From Pseudomonadota bacterium (GTDB lineage: Bacteria; Desulfobacterota; Desulfovibrionia; Desulfovibrionales; Desulfovibrionaceae): 45,008 nucleotides of DNA. Location of the stretch: positions 1-45,008 of the forward strand of contig JAHJLB010000004.1 of the NCBI GenBank assembly GCA_018822105.1, given 5' to 3'. A program made the position numbers and the translations under genes. Of the stretch, positions 16,084-23,318 are shown one piece after another. The notes below the pieces were generated by a model that searched no databases, was not told the origin of the DNA, and saw only the letters and a list, made by a program, of their open reading frames with translations. Positions within the stretch are counted from its first letter, which is position 1; every line of letters begins with the position of its first letter.

Positions 16084-16479
16084 ATGGATGATTTTTTGAA
16101 GGAAGCGCTTGATATAGTTAAAGCCCAGGCGACAGTCCGGACCATGACCGAGGATGAGATCCTGACCATGATCAGGAATCTGGAGAGCGGCATCCGCAAG
16201 ATCGTCGGTGCGGCCGAAGGCGAGGAGGAGGTCCCCAGCGCGCCGGCCTCGGACCCCAAAAAGGCCATCCGCGAGAAGAGCATCATCTGCCTGGAGTCCG
16301 GCAAGAGCTTCAAGGTGTTGACCAAGCGTCACCTCATCAAGTTCGGCCTGACCCCGGATGAATATCGGGAAAAGTGGGGCTATGCCAAGAAGACGCCGCT
16401 GGTGTGCAAAGAGTTGCAGCGCCAGCGGCGCAACAAGATGAAGGACATGAAGCTCTGGGAAAAGCGCGTCAAGAAGTAG
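16084..16479 (+). CDS. Ros/MucR-family transcriptional regulator
   Basis: 131 residues. An N-terminal helical segment (1-45) is followed by an acidic Pro/Ala linker. The Ros/MucR DNA-binding core is at 66-100: SIICLESGKSFKVLTKRHL then GLTPDEYREKWGY. The C-terminus is basic (QRQRRNKMKDMK). In zinc-bearing members the core has Cys-X2-Cys; here C69 is followed by S72, so the second Cys is missing. H83 remains. Zinc-free Ros homologues exist and still bind DNA. The family can act as a nucleoid-associated repressor of exopolysaccharide, motility or virulence genes. An AGGAGG site precedes the ATG. The target genes here are unknown. Confidence 0.9.
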   Translation: MDDFLKEALDIVKAQATVRTMTEDEILTMIRNLESGIRKIVGAAEGEEEVPSAPASDPKKAIREKSIICLESGKSFKVLTKRHLIKFGLTPDEYREKWGYAKKTPLVCKELQRQRRNKMKDMKLWEKRVKK

Positions 16480-16505
16480 TTGCGCGCGGGAATATAGCCA
16501 AACGG

Positions 16506-16529
16506 AAAAGGGGCCTTGCGGCCCCTTTT
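16506..16529. terminator. Bidirectional rho-independent terminator between mucR-like gene and pstA
   Basis: The 10-bp arms AAAAGGGGCC (16506-16515) and GGCCCCTTTT (16520-16529) enclose a TTGC loop. The stem is followed by TCTGTTT on the plus strand and is A-rich on its other side. It sits between convergent genes ending at 16479 and 16552 and should end both transcripts. It therefore closes the pst operon directly after pstA. Confidence 0.9.
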
Positions 16530-16551
16530 CTGTTTGCCCCGGCGGGAGCGG

Positions 16552-17475
16552 CTAACGTTCCCCGCGCCGCTGCAGCCAGGCGCGCAGGAAGATGGCGAAG
16601 AGGTTCATGCCGAGCACGAGGGCGATGAGCACAAGGGCCGTGCCGTACTGGATGGGCCGGGTCTTCTCGATCTCCGTGCCCGCCGTGGCCAGGACGTAGA
16701 TGTGGTAGGGCAGGGCCATGACATCGGAGAACACGGATTTCGGCATCTTGGGTGTGTAGAACACCGCCGCCGTGAACATGATGGCCGCGGTCTCGCCCGC
16801 GGCGCGGCTGATGCCCAGGATGGAGCCCGTGAGGATGCCCGGCAGGGCGCTTGGCAGCACCACCCGCCAGATGGTCTGCCACTTGGTGCCGCCCAGGGCC
16901 AGGGAGGCCTCGCGGTAGGTGGAGGGCACGGAGCGCAGGGCCTCCTCCGTGGTGCCGATGATCACCGGCAGGCAGAGCACGCCGAGGGTCAGCCAGCCTG
17001 AGAGCAGCGACACGCCGAGGTCCATGGCCGTGACGAAGAGGCCCAGGCCGAAAAGCCCGAAGACCACCGAGGGCACTCCCGCCAGATTGTTCACGCCCAG
17101 ACGAATGACGCGCATGAGCCTGCCCGGCAGGGCGTACTCGTGCAGGTAGATGGCGCTGGCGACCCCGAGCGGCAGGGCCACGGCCATGGCCCCCAGCGAC
17201 AGCAGCACCGTGCCCACGATGCACGGCCAGATGCCGCCCTCGGTCATGTTGTTGCGCGGGGCCTCGGTGAGGAAGCTCCAGGAGATGGAGGAGAGGCCGT
17301 TCACCAGCAGGAAGCCGATGATGACGGCCAGGGCCGCGGCGACGACCAAGATGGCCCCGCGCAGCAGCATGAAGGCCAGCCACTGCGAGGCGTTGCGCCG
17401 GCGGTCGCGGCCCGTGGTGTGGGACAGGGACTGGCGCGGCGGTATGGGCAGGGTGAGGGTCGCGTCTGCGTTCAT
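16552..17475 (-). CDS. pstA: Phosphate ABC transporter permease PstA
   Basis: 307 residues with six membrane segments. It is one half of the inner-membrane channel of the high-affinity phosphate importer. The EAA loop for ATPase docking is STYREASLALGGTKWQTI (about 186-203), followed by LPSALPGILTG and GISRAAGETAAIMFT, typical of PstA. It starts 13 bases after the pstC stop, and the operon ends with the terminator at 16506-16529. The expected next genes pstB (ATPase) and phoU are absent here, so the ATPase must be encoded elsewhere. Confidence 0.95.
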   Translation of the reverse strand: MNADATLTLPIPPRQSLSHTTGRDRRRNASQWLAFMLLRGAILVVAAALAVIIGFLLVNGLSSISWSFLTEAPRNNMTEGGIWPCIVGTVLLSLGAMAVALPLGVASAIYLHEYALPGRLMRVIRLGVNNLAGVPSVVFGLFGLGLFVTAMDLGVSLLSGWLTLGVLCLPVIIGTTEEALRSVPSTYREASLALGGTKWQTIWRVVLPSALPGILTGSILGISRAAGETAAIMFTAAVFYTPKMPKSVFSDVMALPYHIYVLATAGTEIEKTRPIQYGTALVLIALVLGMNLFAIFLRAWLQRRGER

Positions 17476-17488
17476 GTTTCGCCTCGCT

Positions 17489-18379
17489 TTACAGGCTGGC
17501 CGAGCCGGTCTGGCGGTGTTTGTGGGAGATGTAGTCGGCCAGGACGTTGAAGGAGAGGGTGACCAGGAAGAGCACCACGGCCGTGGCGAAGAGCGCGTGG
17601 TAGTGGTGGCCGCGGAAGGGCGCCTCAGCCATTTCCGCGGCGATGCTCGCGGGCATGGGGCGCACCGGGCTCCACAGGGAGTCCGGGATCACCGCCGCGC
17701 CGCCGGCCACCATGAGCACCACCATGGTCTCGCCGATGGCCCGGCTCATGCCCAGGATGACGGCGGTGCCGATGCCGGAAAGGGCGGCGGGGAAGGTGAC
17801 GCGCACCAGGGTCTCCAGGTGCGTGGCGCCCAGGGCGAAGCTGGCCTCCTTGAGCTCGCGCGGCACGGCGTAGATGGCGTCCTCGCTGACGCTGGCGATG
17901 GTGGGCACGCTCATGAAGGCCAGCATGAGCGCGGCGTTGAACAGGTTCAGACCCACGGGGATGCCGAGGAAATTCTGGAGGAACGGGGCCATGACCACCA
18001 TGCCGAAGAAGCCGATGACCACCGAGGGTAAGGACGCCAGCATCTCCACCACGGGCTTGACCACGGCGCGCACGCGCGGGCTTGCGATCTCGGCCAGGTA
18101 GAAGGCGGTCATGACGCCCAGCGGGATGGCCAGCAGCGAGGACAGAAGCGTCACCGCGCCGCTGGCGGCGATGAGCGGCAGGATGCCGTAGTCGGGTCGG
18201 GCCTCGTCCGTGGGATACCAATCGAGCCCGAGGAGGAAGTCCTTTACGCTGACGAAGCTGAAGGTGGGCAGGCCCTCCATGAACAGAAAGACCATGATCA
18301 GCGCCAGCACCGCCAGCGAGGTCACGGCCGCGGCCAGAAAGACCTGCTTGATGAGGATTTCCCGTGTGCTGCGGCGCAT
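17489..18379 (-). CDS. pstC: Phosphate ABC transporter permease PstC
   Basis: 296 residues with six predicted membrane helices. It is the partner channel subunit of PstA. Characteristic segments include PLIAASGAVTLLSSLLAIPLG, the EAA loop RELKEASFALGATHLETLV and LGMSRAIGETMVVLMVAGG. The start MRRSTREILI at 18379 has AAGGAGAGG upstream; the longer frame into the intergenic hairpin is not used. It lies 121 bases downstream of pstS, separated by a stable hairpin. Confidence 0.95.
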   Translation of the reverse strand: MRRSTREILIKQVFLAAAVTSLAVLALIMVFLFMEGLPTFSFVSVKDFLLGLDWYPTDEARPDYGILPLIAASGAVTLLSSLLAIPLGVMTAFYLAEIASPRVRAVVKPVVEMLASLPSVVIGFFGMVVMAPFLQNFLGIPVGLNLFNAALMLAFMSVPTIASVSEDAIYAVPRELKEASFALGATHLETLVRVTFPAALSGIGTAVILGMSRAIGETMVVLMVAGGAAVIPDSLWSPVRPMPASIAAEMAEAPFRGHHYHALFATAVVLFLVTLSFNVLADYISHKHRQTGSASL

Positions 18380-18409
18380 GTTCTGCCTCTCCTTATTTCT
18401 GCCCTTTTG

Positions 18410-18463
18410 CCCCTCCCCCCAGGCCCAGCCGGGAGGAATCCGGGCCGGGCAAGGGAGGAGGGG
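18410..18463 (-). other. GC-rich intercistronic hairpin between pstS and pstC
   Basis: CCCCTCC (18410-18416) pairs with GGAGGGG (18457-18463), and an inner GCCC/GGGC pairing (18423-18426 with 18447-18450) extends it. On the minus strand the stem is followed by CAAAAGGG, not a proper T-run. It is likely an mRNA-stabilising or attenuating element that lets the binding protein be made in excess over the permeases, as in other binding-protein operons. It is inferred from sequence symmetry. Confidence 0.5.
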
Positions 18464-18500
18464 TTGCAAAGGAAGGATGTCTTGGCGCGGGGAAGCTTCT

Positions 18501-19337
18501 CTACTTCTTGCCCTTCTTGGCGGCCTTCAAGGGCACGTATTCCACCTGGGCCACGATCTTCTGGCCGGCGTCGGAGAGGATGAAGTTCACCAGCTTGGCC
18601 ACATCGCCGCTGGGCTCGCCGTTGGAGTAGAGGTACAGGCCGCGGGAAACGGGATAGCTGCCGTTCAGGGTGTTCTCCACGCTGCCCATGATCCCGTCCA
18701 CGGTCAGGTCCTTCAGCCCCGGGGCCTTGGCGTAGGCCAGGCCCACGTAGCCGATGGCGGACTTGTTCTTGGACACGGTCTGGGCCACGGCGCCGTTACT
18801 GGCCTGCATCAGGGCGCGGGCGAAGACGCGCTCCTTCTTCAGGACGTGCTCGCCCCAGTACTCGAAGGTGCCGGAGGAGGAGTCGCGGGAGACCACCACG
18901 ATCTGGCCGGGTGCGCCGCCCACGTCCTTCCAGTCGGTGACCTTGCCGGTGTAGATGTCCTTCAGCTGGGCCTGGGTCAGGTTCTTCACCGGGTTGGCGC
19001 TGTTGACCACGGGGATGATGCAGTCATAGGCGATGACGATCTGCTTGGGGCTGACGCCCTTTTCCTTGGCCTGCTTGAACTCGGACTCCTTCATCTCGCG
19101 GCTCAGCATGGCCAGGGGGGTGGAGCCGTCGATGAGGGCCTTGGCGCCGTCGCCGGAGCCCGAGGCGGAGATGGAGATGGACACGCCCTTGTTCTTGGCC
19201 ATGAAGGCCTCAACGGCCTTCTGCATGATGGGCTGGACCGTGGTGGAGCCCTTGACCGGGAGGTCGCCGGCGTAGGAGGTGGCGGCCAGGCCGAGCACGG
19301 CCAGGGCGGTCAGTGCGGTGGAAAGGAGACGTTTCAT
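18501..19337 (-). CDS. pstS: Periplasmic phosphate-binding protein PstS
   Basis: 278 residues. The signal peptide MKRLLSTALTALAVLGLAA ends at about residue 23 (SYA then GD). The mature protein shows the phosphate-binding elements VKGSTTVQPIM (28-38), ISASGSGDGAKALIDGSTP and VVSRDSSSGTFEYWG. It captures orthophosphate and delivers it to PstCA. The ATG at 19337 has GGAGG upstream. The promoter carries tandem Pho-box-like repeats (19395-19438), so phosphate starvation should induce it through a PhoB-type regulator. Confidence 0.96.
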   Translation of the reverse strand: MKRLLSTALTALAVLGLAATSYAGDLPVKGSTTVQPIMQKAVEAFMAKNKGVSISISASGSGDGAKALIDGSTPLAMLSREMKESEFKQAKEKGVSPKQIVIAYDCIIPVVNSANPVKNLTQAQLKDIYTGKVTDWKDVGGAPGQIVVVSRDSSSGTFEYWGEHVLKKERVFARALMQASNGAVAQTVSKNKSAIGYVGLAYAKAPGLKDLTVDGIMGSVENTLNGSYPVSRGLYLYSNGEPSGDVAKLVNFILSDAGQKIVAQVEYVPLKAAKKGKK

Positions 19338-19382
19338 GGATGAACCTCCGAAAGGGTTGATGTTCACGCTTGCACGAGGCAT

Positions 19383-19438
19383 GATCTACCAACGCCATGT
19401 GACGGTTGTGTGACGGCCCGGAGAAAGGTGGGTGACGC
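19383..19438 (-). promoter_or_regulatory. PhoB-type promoter: four 11-bp-spaced Pho-box half-sites plus -10
   Basis: Read on the minus strand, heptamers GCGTCAC (19438-19432), CTTTCTC (19427-19421), CCGTCAC (19416-19410) and CCGTCAC (19405-19399) recur every 11 bases, as in PhoB direct repeats (consensus CTGTCAT/C). Ten bases after the last heptamer comes TAGATC (19388-19383), matching the spacing in the known E. coli pstS promoter, where the Pho box replaces the -35. Transcription would start near 19376, about 40 bases before the pstS ATG. The second half-site is degenerate (five of seven). Confidence 0.75.
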
Positions 19439-19555
19439 CCGCATGGGGCGGAGGCACCTGTTCCGGCATGATCCGTGATAGGACAGCTGCGCGTGGCGCG
19501 CAAGCGGCAAAATTGACCAGCCGACTATTGGAGCGCGCCGCCTGGAGGGACTGCC

Positions 19556-20932
19556 ATGCAGGTCGATTACGCCATCATCGGGGCCGGGCCCACCGGCCTG
19601 GGGGCCGCGCGCAGGTTGGCGGAGCTGGGCGAGCACAACTTCGTGGTGCTGGAAAAAAATGCCCATGCCGGGGGCCTGGCCGCGAGCTTCCAGGACGACA
19701 GGGGCTACACCTGGGACATCGGCGGGCACGTGGTGTTCTCGCACTACGAGTATTTCGACCGCATGCTGGACGAGCTCCTGGGCCAAGACCAGCTCAAGCA
19801 CGAGCGCCGGGCCTACATCCGGGCGCGCGGGGCCTGGGTGCCCTATCCCTTCCAGAACAACATCCGCCACCTGCCGCGCGCCGCGCGCTGGGAGTGCGTG
19901 CGCGGCCTTTTGCCCGGCCGGCGGCCCGAGGCCATTCCCAGGAATTTCCACGAGTGGATCCATTGCGTCTTTGGCGACGGCATCGGCAGCGTATTCCTCT
20001 GGCCCTACAACTTCAAGGTCTGGGCCATCCCCCCCGCGCAGATGTCGGCCTCCTGGGTGGGCGAGCGGGTGAGCATCGTGGGCCTGGAGGGGGTGCTCAA
20101 AAACATCATCCTGGAGCTGGACGAGGTGGGCTGGGGGCCGAACAACGCCTTCACCTTCCCGGCCTTTGGCGGCACGGGCGAGATCTTCCGGCGCATGGCC
20201 GCCCCGCTGGCGCAGCGCATCCGCTACGGCGACGGCGTGGTCTCGGTGGACGCGGCCGGCAACACCCTGACCACGGCCTCGGGCCAGCGCGTGGCCTACG
20301 GGGCGCTTTTGAACACCGGGCCCCTTGACCTGCTCATCGGGCGGCAGCTGCTCCAGGCCCCGGACAGCCTGGTGGAGGCGGCGCAGCTGCTCAAGCACAA
20401 CGGCGTGCACGTGGCCGGGGTGGGCCTGGCCGAGCGCCCGCTCTTCGAGGGCAAGCCCGACCAGCGCTGCTGGATGTACTTCCCGGAGGACGACTGCCCC
20501 TTCTACCGCGTGACGAATTTTCACAACTACGCGCCGGCCAACGTGCCGGTCGAGCCCAAGGGCCCCCGGCGCGCGGCCTTTTTGTGCGAGACGAGCTATT
20601 CCGGGCACAAGCCCGAGGACCGCTCCACGCTCATGGAGCGCACGGAGCAGGGGCTCGCCAACGTGGGCCTTTTGCCCGCCTCGGCCCGGCACAAGGTGGA
20701 GAGCCGCTTCGAGCTCTCCGTGGAGTACGGCTACCCCGTGCCGTGCCTGGAGCGCGATCTGGCCCTGCGCACCCTCCAGCCCTGGCTGGAGGCGCGGCGG
20801 ATCTTCTCGCGCGGGCGCTTTGGCGGCTGGAAGTACGAGGTGGGCAACATGGACCACAGCGTCATGCAGGGCGTGGAATGGGCCGAGCGCATGATCATGC
20901 AGCAGCAGGAGAAAACCTACACGTGGACATGA
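19556..20932 (+). CDS. FAD-dependent UDP-galactopyranose-mutase-like enzyme of the eukaryotic type
   Basis: 458 residues. The FAD-binding GAGPTGLGAARRL (9-21) opens the protein. Recalled sequence of the Aspergillus UDP-galactopyranose mutase aligns along the whole length: GGHVVFSHYEYFD, VPYPFQNNI, PYNFKVWAIPP, GERV, FPAFGGTGEIF, CWMYFPEDDCPFYR, and RGRFGGWKYEVGNMDHS. The substrate residues of that enzyme (H63, R182, Y317, R327, Y334, Y419, Y453, N457) have counterparts H58, R171, Y308, R318, Y325, Y393, Y427 and N431, with several identical spacings. It should interconvert UDP-galactopyranose and UDP-galactofuranose, or act on a related nucleotide sugar. Its stop overlaps the start of the M24 peptidase. 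GGAGGG lies upstream of the ATG. Confidence 0.8.
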   Translation: MQVDYAIIGAGPTGLGAARRLAELGEHNFVVLEKNAHAGGLAASFQDDRGYTWDIGGHVVFSHYEYFDRMLDELLGQDQLKHERRAYIRARGAWVPYPFQNNIRHLPRAARWECVRGLLPGRRPEAIPRNFHEWIHCVFGDGIGSVFLWPYNFKVWAIPPAQMSASWVGERVSIVGLEGVLKNIILELDEVGWGPNNAFTFPAFGGTGEIFRRMAAPLAQRIRYGDGVVSVDAAGNTLTTASGQRVAYGALLNTGPLDLLIGRQLLQAPDSLVEAAQLLKHNGVHVAGVGLAERPLFEGKPDQRCWMYFPEDDCPFYRVTNFHNYAPANVPVEPKGPRRAAFLCETSYSGHKPEDRSTLMERTEQGLANVGLLPASARHKVESRFELSVEYGYPVPCLERDLALRTLQPWLEARRIFSRGRFGGWKYEVGNMDHSVMQGVEWAERMIMQQQEKTYTWT

Positions 20933-22008
20933 ACGCAGCTGACCGCATCCGGTACGAGAACCGCCGCGAGCGCCTGAGGGCGCTGCTGGCCGAGGCGGGC
21001 GTTCCGGCCCTGCTTGTGTCCTTCGCCGCCAACCGCTACTACCTGTCCGGGTTCGAGCAGCACGACTCCCAGTGCAACGAGTCCGTGGGCTGGCTCGTGG
21101 TCACGGCCAAGGGCCCGGACGTCCTGTTCACCGACGCGCGCTTCACCGACGCGGCCCTGCGCCTGTGGCCCGGGGAGGACCTGTGCATCTATGGCGCGGG
21201 CAAGCACGCGGCCATGGCCGAGTTCCTGCTTGGCAGGGGCGTCAAGGCCCTGGGCTTCGACCCCAAGGCCATCAGCGTCTTTGACCATGAGGCCCTGCGC
21301 GGGCATTTCGAGCTGGCCCCCGCGGACGGGCTGGTGGAGCGCCTGCGGCTCATCAAGGAGCCCGGCGAGGTGGAGCTCTTGCGCGCGGCCTGCGGGCTCA
21401 ACCACCGGATCATGCGCGCCCTGCCCGACCTGCTGCAGCCCGGCATGACCGAGGACGAGGCGGCCTGGCAGGTGGAACGGCTGTTCCGCGAGGCCGGGGC
21501 CGAGGGCCTCTCCTTCCCGACCATCGTGGGCGCGGGCAGAAACGCGGCCCTGCCGCACGCCATCCCCGGGGAGACGAAGATCGAGCGCGACTCGCTGGTG
21601 CTGGTGGACGCCGGCTGCCGCCTGGGCGGCTATTGCTCGGACCAGACGCGCACCTTCTGGGTGGGCCGCGAGCCGAGCGAGCGCTTCCAGGAGACCAAGC
21701 GGTTGGTGCTGGCCGCCCAGAAGGCGGCGATGGAGATCATCAAGCCCGGCCTGCCCATGGCCGAGGCCTACCACGCCGCGCGCCGGGTCTTCGAGGACGT
21801 GGGCGTGGCCGGGCAGTTCACGCATTCCCTGGGCCACGGCATCGGCCTGGAGACCCACGAGGGCCCGAGCCTGGCGCCCCGCACCGAGGGCGTCTTCGCC
21901 CCGGGCATGGTGGTCACCGTGGAGCCCGGCCTGTACGATGCGGCCTGGGGCGGGGTGCGCTGGGAGTACATGGTCGTCGTCACCGAGGATGGCTGCAAGG
22001 CCCTCTGA
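20929..22008 (+). CDS. M24-family metallopeptidase (Xaa-Pro aminopeptidase-like)
   Basis: 359 residues. The N-terminal creatinase-like domain (about 1-135) includes ALLVSFAANRYYLSGF. The C-terminal pita-bread domain (about 140-359) has metal ligands in LVDAGCRLGGYCSDQTRTF (two Asp), HSLGHGIGLETHEGP (His), VTVEPGLY (Glu) and VRWEYMVVV (Glu). The last motif is usually R-x-E-D; here it is R-W-E-Y, keeping the ligand Glu. It should remove N-terminal residues preceding proline. The ATG overlaps the stop of the mutase-like gene (ATGA). An in-frame GTG six bases upstream has better spacing to the AGGAG site and is also possible. Confidence 0.9.
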   Translation: MNAADRIRYENRRERLRALLAEAGVPALLVSFAANRYYLSGFEQHDSQCNESVGWLVVTAKGPDVLFTDARFTDAALRLWPGEDLCIYGAGKHAAMAEFLLGRGVKALGFDPKAISVFDHEALRGHFELAPADGLVERLRLIKEPGEVELLRAACGLNHRIMRALPDLLQPGMTEDEAAWQVERLFREAGAEGLSFPTIVGAGRNAALPHAIPGETKIERDSLVLVDAGCRLGGYCSDQTRTFWVGREPSERFQETKRLVLAAQKAAMEIIKPGLPMAEAYHAARRVFEDVGVAGQFTHSLGHGIGLETHEGPSLAPRTEGVFAPGMVVTVEPGLYDAAWGGVRWEYMVVVTEDGCKAL

Positions 22009-22082
22009 GGCCGCGCCCCGGGCCCGAAAATCGGCAACTTATCGACATCGACAATGCACCGTAATTACTAGAAGGAATTCCG

Positions 22083-23012
22083 ATGACCATCGCCCACCGC
22101 TTCGGCCACGTGGCCCTCATGGGGCCGCCCAACGCCGGAAAGAGCACGCTCCTGAACCATGTTTTGGGGCAAAAGCTGGCCATCGTCTCGCCCAAGCCCC
22201 AGACCACCCGCAACGCCATCAGCGGCATCCTGACCACGGAGCAGGCCCAGGTGGTGTTCCTGGACACCCCCGGCGTGCACCGCATGGCCGGACGCATGAA
22301 CCGGCTGCTCCTGCAGGCCGCCTGGGGCGCGCTGCACCAGGCCGACGCCGTGGTGCTCATCCTGGACGCCCAGCTCTACACCGGCAAGGCGCACCTCTTT
22401 GACCGCGAGATCTGCCCCCTGTCCGACCCCGTGCGCCGCTCCGGGCTGCCGGTGTTCATCGCCGTGAACAAGGTGGACATGGTGCGGCCCAAGCCGAAGC
22501 TCCTGCCGCTCCTCGGGAAGATCGGCCAGGCCTTCCCCGGCGCCGAGATATTCCCCATCTCCGCCGCCACGGGCGACGGCGTGGACCTGCTCCTGGCGGA
22601 AGTCACCAAGGTCCTGCCCGAAGGCCCGGCCCAGTATCCCGAGGACCAGCTCTCCACGGCCTCCCTGCGCTTCCTGGCCGCGGAGACCATCCGCGAGAAG
22701 CTCTTCCTGGAGCTGGAGCAGGAGCTGCCCTACAACACCCTGGTGGAGATCGAGACCTGGGAGGAGCCCGAGCCCGTTGACGGGAAGGCGGGCGCCATGC
22801 GCATCGCCGCGGCCATCCATGTGGCCCGGGCCAGCCACAAGGGCATGGTCATCGGCAAGGGCGGGCAGATGCTGAAGAAGATCGGCACCCTGGCCCGCAT
22901 CGAGCTGGAGGTGCTCATGGAGCGCCCGGTGCAGCTGGAGCTCTGGGTGCGCGTGCGCGAGGACTGGACCGAGGACCCCGGCTTTTTGAGCGAGATGGGG
23001 CTGGGAGAGTAG
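22083..23012 (+). CDS. era: GTPase Era
   Basis: 309 residues, the standard Era length. Era binds the 3' end of 16S rRNA and assists 30S subunit assembly. The G domain has GPPNAGKST (14-22), the switch segment KPQTTRNAISGI, FLDTPGVHR and VNKVD. The C-terminal KH domain has HKGMVIGKGGQMLKKIG. The P-loop reads GPPNAGKS instead of the common GRPNVGKS, which keeps the essential Lys and Ser. AGAAGGAA precedes the ATG. Confidence 0.97.
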   Translation: MTIAHRFGHVALMGPPNAGKSTLLNHVLGQKLAIVSPKPQTTRNAISGILTTEQAQVVFLDTPGVHRMAGRMNRLLLQAAWGALHQADAVVLILDAQLYTGKAHLFDREICPLSDPVRRSGLPVFIAVNKVDMVRPKPKLLPLLGKIGQAFPGAEIFPISAATGDGVDLLLAEVTKVLPEGPAQYPEDQLSTASLRFLAAETIREKLFLELEQELPYNTLVEIETWEEPEPVDGKAGAMRIAAAIHVARASHKGMVIGKGGQMLKKIGTLARIELEVLMERPVQLELWVRVREDWTEDPGFLSEMGLGE

Positions 23013-23318
23013 GGGGAGGAAGATCTTTTTGGGGCCCCCAGGAATCAGCGGCCCTGCGCAGGGAACGCAAAGCCACGAGCAATAAAGGCGTTGCGCCGTA
23101 ACGTCCGTTTCCGTGCCACGTCCGGGACCGGCACGAAAGGCAAGTAGGCCCTGCCTGGCGCAGTGCCGCAGCCGCACTCGGCAAATGTCTTGAGTTCATG
23201 GATTTTAAGTATTTCGCATGAGGGTGGGAATCAGGCCGCTGCCCCCCAAACCCCCACATGTGCCGTGTTTATCCAAGCCGAAGGGCCAGGCCGCCTTTTC
23301 ACAGGGAGCACACGCCCA
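23013..23318. other. 306-base intergenic region with stable hairpins, no gene
   Basis: Between era and ndh. It contains the palindrome CCCTGCGCAGGG (23052-23063), then ACGCAAAGCCACGAGC, a CGTT/AACG hairpin, and a larger hairpin with CGTGCC/GGCACG arms (about 23112-23136). An AT-richer patch (23186-23216) could hold the ndh promoter, but I could not place convincing hexamers. The GCAAAGCC stretch recalls part of the c-di-GMP-I riboswitch core, but the other conserved blocks are not evident. No open frame with a ribosome site was seen. Confidence 0.4.
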
